Assembly: GCA_963978905.1 (NCBI GenBank)
Contig: OZ022261.1
Location: 31,803,686-31,867,685, forward strand
Direction of reading: 5' to 3'
DNA from: Trichostrongylus colubriformis
Lineage: Eukaryota; Nematoda; Chromadorea; Rhabditida; Trichostrongylidae
Length of the DNA stretch: 64,000 nucleotides
Position numbers and translations under genes: made by a program. The first letter of the stretch is position 1. The number at the start of each line of letters is the position of its first letter. Shown one piece after another: positions 56,431 to 64,000 of this stretch. Below the pieces are notes generated by a model. That model saw only the letters and a list, made by a program, of their open reading frames with translations. It was not told where the DNA came from and searched no databases.

Positions 56431-57895
56431 GATCCCAAGTGCTCGGGTTCACGACATTAGGAGTTCGGCGACGTTTCCGAGGGGGAATTTGTGTGTAGAG
56501 CTTTGACCAAATAATACCATACCCTGAGTAATTGGTCTTTGGCAAAAAATAAAGCAAAAAACGTTGGGAAAAAATTGTACGGTCCCTGTTGTGATTCCAA
56601 GAGTGGGGATTGACGCACGGTTGGGGCCTATGGACGAGTTTTTGCTTCTAAATGAAAAGTCTATTTCCAGTGAAGCACTAATAGCACGAGCGTCCTCCGG
56701 TGATGGAGGTTAGAAAAATAAGTCGATGTACTTTCTCTTTCTGTGAATACTTCTGGAGCAAAGTTAGGAACAAGTGCAAAAAACTAGATTTACACCTTAA
56801 TCACGCCATCGCTTAATTGATTTTAGCGGCAAACGGCGTCACGCATTCAAAATGACTTGCAATAAAGTTGCGAGAGAGTGTTAACATGTCCTCTCTTATG
56901 CAATTGGAGTTGATAAAAGAAGTGTCGGGGAAGAAGTGTAGTGCTATGACACATTCATGCACCTTCCCCCAGACCCCCAATGTGATGCACTTTCAAATGC
57001 CTCTTCGAGTATAATATCCTATAATATCCACACGTGGATAGCATACCAAACAGCAATAGTAACGCATCAAATACCAACCCTTTCAATCATCAACACAACG
57101 TCAAAGCAGAAAAGCAGTCGATCTTTGACACTGAGCCAGGGATGCAATTAACAGGAAGAAGCGCTGATTAATCATATCTTGTTAAGTAAAGGTGAAATCA
57201 AGGAATAGTGAATAGAACGAAAGTTGATCGAGCTGATTGATCGGTGATACTTTGATGCGTCAAATAAATTCATAACCTCTAGGTAAGTTCAATAATTTAT
57301 TGTCAAAGTCTTCATTTAAAAACACTCAAAAGCACTAAGGATAATGAAAGGCATCAGAACCGAGTGCGCACGTTTTGTGCGAATCACATGGCAAGGTAAG
57401 AAAAGGTTTGTGGAAAAACCAGCATTGAAAAACGCGCTTTATCCCAACTTTCGGGTGCGCCTGGGTGGGAGGAGTGCCGCCGGTGGATTGGCTGTGGAGG
57501 GCGGGACAACGCTTGCTCCACTACTCTTGCTGTCTGTATCACTCCTTCAGTGACTTAGAGGGCACGAAACCACGTCCTCGAAGTCGGTAGATTGGTCATA
57601 CTTCCCAAGCTGTCACTGTTTCATTACGTTCCCTCTCTACTGTTGCAATTGTTCACACCTCTTTTCACAATTTCAAAATTCAAAGCCGGCTGAAACCATC
57701 CCTTTCAACTAAAAAGCGCAGAAAAATATGTCCTCTTTGATGCTAATAATGCTCTAGCGCTGGAGGTGTCAAACACTTGTTGAGCCTTGAGCCGTGAGTA
57801 CCTTTCATGCGTCGTCTCAAAAAATTCCATTCGCAGTGGCGCGGTTATCGTGAAGTCGCGCGCGGTGTATGAGTCAAGCACTCGGGGATAAGTCT
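56431..57895. other. Stretch without a supported gene
   Basis: A short frame at 57344 (MKGIRTECARFVRITWQ) ends at a fair donor (CAAG|GTAAGA) and might be a first exon; no partner was found. Confidence 0.3.
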
Positions 57896-57970
57896 TTAAA
57901 GGAATCGCCCACCGAAAAATGAGTTTTTGTGTTACCCATACGTTTATGTTGTCTTTGCCTATTGTGTGCC
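57896..57970 (+). repeat. Truncated TTAA MITE (family B)
   Basis: Begins TTAAAGGAATCGCCCACCG, then ATGAGTTTTTGTGTTACCC and TTTATGTTGTCTTTGCC. It breaks off near 57970. Confidence 0.75.
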
Positions 57971-58209
57971 TATTAGTTCCCCTTGCTTATTAGGGCCTAT
58001 TAGTTCCTCTTGCCATGCAGCTGATTTCCCTCCATAATCTTCCATTAACTTAAAGCGTTTCCACAAGAACACAGGAAATAACTAGCAACTCTAGGAGGAT
58101 TCCAGAAAGGGCTAATCATTATGGTATTAATAGGATTATGCCATCACTTTCAATCTTCAGCCTTCGAATTGCTAATGGAAATACTGGAACATCATCAAAT
58201 GATGAAGCT

Positions 58210-58675
58210 GTAGAAATACAAGTAGGAGATTTGCTGTTTCTTTACTCTTCTGTGCCAACCAGGTTTGTTATGGAACGTTTATTGGTCGACGTTTTGAACA
58301 AATCGTCGTTATCGAGACCTAAAAGTTCGGAGCTTCCAACCTGTATCTCATCTGGTAAAGGGCCCTGTCATTCTCCCTGTCTGCAACCCTTGTTAGATCT
58401 TGAGCCCGAAAATAGTCCAGTAAAGGGACCAACCCACGACGTTCCGGTAGGAGTTCCCACTCCGCTTCTTTCAGTGACCGAGTATGGAAAATGAGAAACC
58501 AGTGGTACTCGAGACCGGTGTTGTCGTAATGCACACATCGAAATGAAAGGCAAAAACTCTGTTGTAATGGCCAGATGGAATAACGACGATTTTTTCGAAA
58601 CGTCGACCAACAAACGTTCCATAACAAACCTGGTTGGCACAGAAGAATAAAGAAACAACAAACATCCAGACATGC
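58210..58675. repeat. Inverted repeat, arms of about 90 bases
   Basis: Arms 58227-58318 and 58575-58668 are inverted copies at roughly 90 percent: GTGCCAACCAGGTTTGTTAT, GGAACGTTTATTGGTCGACG. Both arms read LLFLYSSVPTRFVMERLLVD in outward-facing directions. The 118-codon plus-strand and 101-codon minus-strand frames are therefore mirror images. A block TACAAGTAGGAGATTT also recurs in direct orientation at 58217 and 58707. Confidence 0.75.
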
Positions 58676-61600
58676 CCAGGTTTCAAGAAGATCGAACATG
58701 GAATCTACAAGTAGGAGATTTCGCTGCAGTGCAATGGAAGCGGCGTCGAAAATGAGTAATGAGGGAAGCGGCGTCGCGAACGCGATAGGTGTACAAAAAA
58801 CGAAGCCGATATAGCGCATAGCGACGTCGCATCGGTTCCTTCTGCATCGCCTCTGAAGAATATGATAGGGTAAAGAACGAATTCTTAAGCACTGATCGGA
58901 TTCTTGTCTTATGATATTCCTTTTCTCAGTACTTACAACAGTAGCGTATTACTGTTGATACTGCTAAGATGCACTAGTTACAGCAGAATGCGATAGCTGT
59001 TTTCGACAAAATGATCATTCACTTTTTTGAATCATCGTTGTGGGAAATTTGTAAAAAAAGGCTCCACGCCATGGGTTTTCAGAATATCGCAAATTCAGAG
59101 TTGATATGAAGGTCAAATTTTCGAAACAAAACCGATAAGCTGCTTCTTGAGCGACCAACAATGGTAATGGCTGGCGACGAACAATGTCACATAGTCCCCG
59201 TTCAATCACCACCCCGTCCGAGAGTTTGCATCGGAGCCAATTACGACTCTTCTCACACTTCCGTTGCCACCATCTATAGGTCAGCTTTAACGAACTCGCC
59301 GATTTTCTTCACCTCCCGCCTTTCAATCGCCCAACTCGTCACAAAAACACTTCATATTTCAGGGCAAATATGGTTCGTGGGCGAAAATACAATGTAGTAA
59401 GGTTCCTTCCCTAAAGTATGCTTGGGAATCCGAATCAAGCTCAAGGGATGGATCAAAACGGTTTCGAAGAATCGGTCGCACTTGTATGACCTTCCCTCTC
59501 TTGGAAGACTTCACGATGCGACCCCCGAAATGATACGTCAACTTTTCCACACCCAAAAAGTGGTCTAACGAAGGATTGAGTTGACCTAACACACTACTTT
59601 TTTACTTCCTACTTCCTTCCTGTCGCAGCGCAGCCTCGTCTTGGCAAATAAGAACCCAAAGGGTGAGTACGATCCCTTCTTGGATTTCTCAACTATTGTT
59701 TGACCTATTCCGCTGATTCCAATTTTGTCTGCAATTGCAGAAGCACTTCGGATTGTACGGTCACTGGGCCGCAGATACAAACAGTCGAAGTCGCGGCTTG
59801 CCGTTACAATTCTTGGAAATCTGGGAGGACCCCTAACGGCTGAGGGACACGCCCCCGGGAGATCGCTGACAACGCTCAAGCTCCTTCTCTTTTTAGGCAG
59901 GCAAATCTGGGGAATCTCTAGACGGCTAGAGGACACTCCCCACATGCAAAATCGATGCTGCCGGTATGATGCTTTAATTGTTGGAAAGCTTTTCAGACCT
60001 CGATTCTGATTCAATCCATCTTCCCGTTTAAATATTTATTCTTAAATCCCACATATAAGTGAAACTTGCTTCTACGATAATCGCAAGCTCTGCAACACTT
60101 TGAAATTGTTGTAATTGCACACAATATAGGAAATTTTTACAATGAGCCCTCCCGAACACGGGTTAATTAGTTTAGTGGACAGATATTCTAAACGAATTGA
60201 TTTCGCAGAGAAATAGATCAATTTTTTGATTGCACTAGAAAAATGTCACAAAGCTGGATCACACATCCTATTATTACAAAAGAAGCGATGAGTTATGCGG
60301 TTGTTTATCGCTCGGATTACGGCTCGGAAAATGCTATAAATTGCAATGCGTACTAATGAAATCCGTCATAGGAATAGTAAACGCCGTAGGAATATATCAG
60401 CATCGTCACCTCATCACCTCTTGAAAGCAGCTAATACCGCTTGATCCTGAATCTTATTATAGCTACGATAGCCATTTTTGGTTTCCACCACCACTACATC
60501 ATAGGTGATAGGCCGTCGTCACAATTCGCGATTTTGCGTTTGTGCGACTTCGCGGCGTCGCATTTCCGCTCGCTATCCTAAGAGTCTAAGATTGTGCAAT
60601 GGCATTCCGTAACTACGTAACACCGCAAAATCGCAAAATTGCGAAATCGCAAAATCACGAAGTCTGGCGGCGGCCTTACTGATGCGATTATTACTTCAGA
60701 CAAAAACGTGCTAGAATTAGCGACAAAGCAAAAGACACGCTTGTCTGAGTGGTTTTGGTCACGCGACATGTGAGCGTGCATGCTTCCTATTCAATAGTTC
60801 AGGGGACATTTTGCCCGTTCAAAGGTGACTAATTACATGAATAGCGCCTCTTTCAGAAATCAGTTACTCCTTACTGCACAGTAAAAATCGGCGCATGTGT
60901 AGTAATGTCAGTATTGAAAAAGTACGATGAACTGGTGAATGCAGAATATGCAGCTGCGACAACATCTCAATAAGGGCGCAGACGCATTAGCTTTTCTCGC
61001 ACTCACACCGCATTTCCCCAGCAGACCCATCCACTCCGTCTTCCATTGTTCATTACCAACACGATGAGAGATGTTTTCAAGTTGGAAACTACTTAGACAT
61101 TCCACAAACTGTAAACAAATAATTGGGTGCAAAGCTACTACACTCCTCTTTGCTGAAGAAGATACATCAAATGAACTGAGGAAGGGAAAGGCAGTGGGGA
61201 GTGGGCGATCAACTTTCTCCATCCCAGAAGCAACTTCATATATTATTTGAATCCCTCATTCCACGGGTAAATGCCCTTCACTCACGAAAATTCGCGTATG
61301 TCCAGAACCATGTCGAAGAAGGAGCGTAGCGGTCAAGTTAAATTACTGACAAAAAAGTGATGGTTTTTATAGAATTGAGAAATGTCCTGCACACGCATAT
61401 TTGGGATGTAATCGCAAATTCATTGACGTAAATAGCTACTTTTCCCTATGTGAACTAGACTTAAGAAAAAAGAAAGGGCTTTATTGAGCCGGCAAATTGG
61501 AAAAGTGCAGTAGTGAAGTGGTCTAGGGACGTCGCACCGCTAAGTGGGTGCCCGTTTAGGTCAACCATATCTTCGACATTTTGGCAGCCGATTGATAGGA

Positions 61601-62114
61601 AATTCAATGATAAATGCAAGAGGTACTGATAATTAGATAAATCCTTTAATTGATTGTGCAGAGACCCATTGAAATGCTGCAGGGACCCATTGAAATGCCT
61701 CCAAGATCCGGAACTGAAACGACGTGTACGGCACACTCTAAGAGGCGAGGGGGGAGGAGGGAGGGAAGAGCTGTGACCCTGGAACAAGCATGGAGCCCCT
61801 TTGCAGGAGAACTTTTGTGCTTTAGACTCCTCCCCCTTAAAATCTAGTGAAACTTTCGACCATTTCCCTTGTGCTAACGGTTCTATCCATTACCCCTTTT
61901 TTGCTTCGATGTTTTATGCTTATAATCTGTTGTTTTCACTATATGAGCCGTTACATCAGTTCTGATTTATGAATTATTTTTATCCTAGTAAAATAGTCAC
62001 CGTGAGCTGTTGAAAACAGTGATAGGGCTAACGTGGTTACGGAAAAATCCCTGAAACAAATTATTCACTTGGAAACAAGGGGTTTAGGAAGCCCATTTGT
62101 GGCAAAATCCTCTC

Positions 62115-62200
62115 CGAAAAGCGCGCCCCCAGCTACAGGGGGTAGCGTAGCTGTCAACAGCTGACGCCTATGAATGACAGACTCCGCCTCCCAGGGTTGA
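62115..62200 (+). repeat. tRNA-like repeat copy 2
   Basis: Shares CGAAAAGCGCGCCCCCAGC, GGTAGCGTAGCTGTCAACAG and CTGACGCCT with 41672-41750. Confidence 0.4.
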
Positions 62201-62301
62201 GCGTGCCGAAGAATGAGAAGTGCAGAGTAAGGGTATGAGTGCAGAATGATACTTATCGTATCGTATCAATGCCGTATATCGAAATTACGCGATGTGTGAG
62301 A

Positions 62302-62396
62302 TTCTGTCGTATTCAATCCTATCTCTAACACTGACCGATGGACGTGGTGAACACGTCCATCGGTCAGGGTTAGAGATTGGAATGAATACGACCGAA
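62302..62396. repeat. Perfect-stem hairpin of about 95 bases
   Basis: CACTGACCGATGGACGTG and its complement face each other around a 4-base loop at about 62347-62350. Pairing extends outward through TCTCTAAC and GTCGTATTCA with few mismatches. Confidence 0.85.
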
Positions 62397-62522
62397 TTCT
62401 CCCTACCACCGCCTTTAAGTGGACAAAATGTTACGGTGACGGATTTTTGACTTCCATTACGTCCCGCGAGAGTTCAGGCACTTATCTTGCTTATGTGCAA
62501 CATTCAGAATAGTCCGAGGAGA

Positions 62523-62729
62523 ATGGATAAGAAAGACGAGGTGGCACAGCCGAACGACGCATTCCAAATTGAAGAGGGCGCCACTTGCTCATCTAATTAT
62601 CCTTCGAAAAGTTTTCTGCTTTTACAGGAGTTCAATGAACTCAATAAAACCAACAATGATGAAGCAAAAGGCGTGCATAAAACTGGAGCAAGTTTAACTG
62701 ATTTTCAGGAATTAATGTTCATCTCCTAA
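62523..62729 (+). CDS. Candidate small acidic protein or first exon (68 residues)
   Basis: ATG at 62523 follows an acceptor-like CATTCAG (ending 62507), as for a trans-spliced start. The product begins MDKKDEVAQPNDAFQIEEG and is hydrophilic, ending in TDFQELMFIS before TAA. Two internal acceptor-like sites (TGCTTTTACAG at 62618-62628 and CTGATTTTCAG at 62699-62709) suggest that the true structure may be spliced. No family recognised. Confidence 0.3.
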   Translation: MDKKDEVAQPNDAFQIEEGATCSSNYPSKSFLLLQEFNELNKTNNDEAKGVHKTGASLTDFQELMFIS

Positions 62730-64000
62730 AAACAGGCCACAACGGATAAACTAACTATTAGAAAGTTGCCAATTGTTCGAAAATCTTCTTCAAAGTATTA
62801 GCACTCGCACTATGTCGCGGGTTTCAATAAAAAAATCTGGCGATTGAAGAAACATCACATGACCGCTTGAATGATTAAATGGTCTAGCTCGTCACTGACG
62901 GGAAATTCTTGAAGCCATCCCCTGGGAGGATGAGGCACAGGAACAAATGCTCTCCTACCAGTCACAATACAAAAGATTCACTCCTTCTGACAAGCAAGGG
63001 GAGCGCCGTTGAAGGCTATGGGTGGGCTCAGACAAACACAGGCTTGCAGGGGATTCGTGGAAACTATTGCTTTCTTAAAGTGGGGTGGGGGGGGGGGGGG
63101 GGGTAGAGGTGGGAAGGAGGAGGGAGGAGATCATTGGGAAGTGGCCAAGGATCCGACCATATGAGATGGAAACACTGTGATTTTATAGCTAATGAAAGCC
63201 AAGTTGGTGAGAAGAATAATAATTTGATCTCCAGCTTCTGATCGAAAGTGATTGATATTCAAACAGTAACTCACGAACGACTCAGTTGTTTGAAAAGCTT
63301 CGACATACGTAGTTCTGAGTGGAAAAAAAGAATAAGGACCCAGAATGGAGTACGTGAACGTTATAGTAAAGTAACCTGAAAGCCGCACCTGATCGAAGCA
63401 TCTTACATGTGTCTTTTTTTTGCTTGAATCCTAGTCATAGAATAGTACAGCATGTGGCGCCAATAGCGGCTCCGCGGCGTTCGCTGTATCGCAAGGTACG
63501 TCGGGCGCGGTAAATATTCTGTACTGAGAACGAGTTTTCTCTGGCAACAGCGATCGCCATGATCAGTATTTGAACCGATTCGTGCACTTTGTCTTCACCG
63601 CTATTAAAAAAGAAATTTTCTGAAATTCAGCGCCTCGTACACATCAGTATCACAGCAATAGGACTGCGGCTAGCATTTGATTGACTCGACAGATGGTGTT
63701 CACAACTACTCTGGAAGTAGCTTTTTCTACTGGGATTATACGTGCTGTGACTGAATTCGAAATTAAAATTTTGCAAGCGTTATTGGGTAATTTAAATGGA
63801 AAACCGGCGTTATTTTTGAGAATCGCTACCCACACCCACACGAAGTGCATCACTCGATGCTTTAGCTTGAGTTTTTGGCTCACTATGCACTTGTCCAACC
63901 AACTATAATTTCGGAAGTGGTTCAGGAAGCTATCAAATATGTAGCATAGCTCAAAGGGATGGCGTGACCCATGCTGAGCCCACAGGTTCTGATCATAAAT
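62730..64000. other. Right-end stretch without a supported gene
   Basis: A 17-G run and purine-rich DNA occupy 63080-63130. The plus-strand frame at 63681-63908 reads TEFEIKILQALLGNLNGK, protein-like but without partners. Confidence 0.35.
63087..63103 (+). repeat. Poly-G tract, 17 G
   Basis: The longest G run in the window, preceded by GGGGT and followed by G-rich DNA to 63130. Confidence 0.9.

Larger units (their letters stand above)
57971..62301. other. Stretch with repeats and unassigned open frames
   Basis: Holds the inverted repeat at 58210-58675 and two related blocks near 59818-59856 and 59905-59965 (both GTGTCC..AGCCGT..CCCAGATTT). A cluster of CGCAAAATCGCAAAATTGCG-type motifs lies at 60520-60665. 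The minus-strand frames at 59359-60014 and 60908-61222 have no assignable domain. Confidence 0.4.

Noticed and set aside
58319..58819. 166-codon minus-strand frame
   Set aside because: Overlaps the inverted repeat and three other frames on the same strand; no consistent coding evidence.
1..64000. CRISPR arrays, prokaryotic operons, ribosomal RNA genes, telomeric TTAGGC repeats and spliced-leader RNA genes
   Set aside because: Looked for and not seen; repeats present are dispersed or foldback, not regularly spaced, and no TTAGGC runs occur.

Overview
This window looks like nuclear DNA from a clade V (strongylid/rhabditine) nematode, most probably a hookworm-type parasite. That is inference. 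The evidence is small exons with nematode-style 3' splice sites (TTTCAG, TTTACAG, CATTTTCAG), mariner and Tc1-like DNA transposons, many short foldback elements, poly-G tracts and a 200-base N gap typical of a draft assembly. There are no prokaryotic operons, CRISPR arrays or rRNA genes. Most long open frames are chance or repeat-derived, so the real genes had to be pieced together from short exons whose splice phases agree.

Layout. (1) 38-4289, minus strand: seven phase-consistent exons of a BAIAP3/Munc13-4 (UNC13D)-type protein, covering the segment before the first C2 domain and most of that C2 domain; the gene runs off the left edge. (2) 5476-5800, plus: a possible small two-exon gene with a trans-splice-like acceptor before its ATG and a poly(A) signal after it. 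(3) 16391-18891, minus: five exons in one frame with a start codon, encoding at least 217 residues of a protein I do not recognise. (4) 22359-22585, plus: a likely last exon. Weaker exon candidates lie at 33.3, 40.7, 43.8 and 62.6 kb.

The rest is dominated by mobile DNA. There is a full-length but frameshifted mariner (25710-26979), two foldback elements built from inverted copies of a mariner 3' end (14093-14765 and 42621 into the gap), and a decayed Tc1-like element with double inverted repeats (52336-53909). There are TTAA-flanked palindromic MITEs (four related copies plus an unrelated 194-bp hairpin), several other hairpins, and two kinds of tRNA-like short element. A GC-rich dispersed repeat occurs at least nine times, and a second GC-rich foldback family forms an inverted pair near 19-20 kb and a single copy at 44.6 kb.

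Functionally, the one clear pathway gene is the C2/Munc13-4-like protein, expected to act in calcium-triggered vesicle exocytosis. Nothing suggests an operon-like functional link between the genes. The most unusual structures are the foldback elements derived from transposase 3' ends and the uncharacterised five-exon gene.
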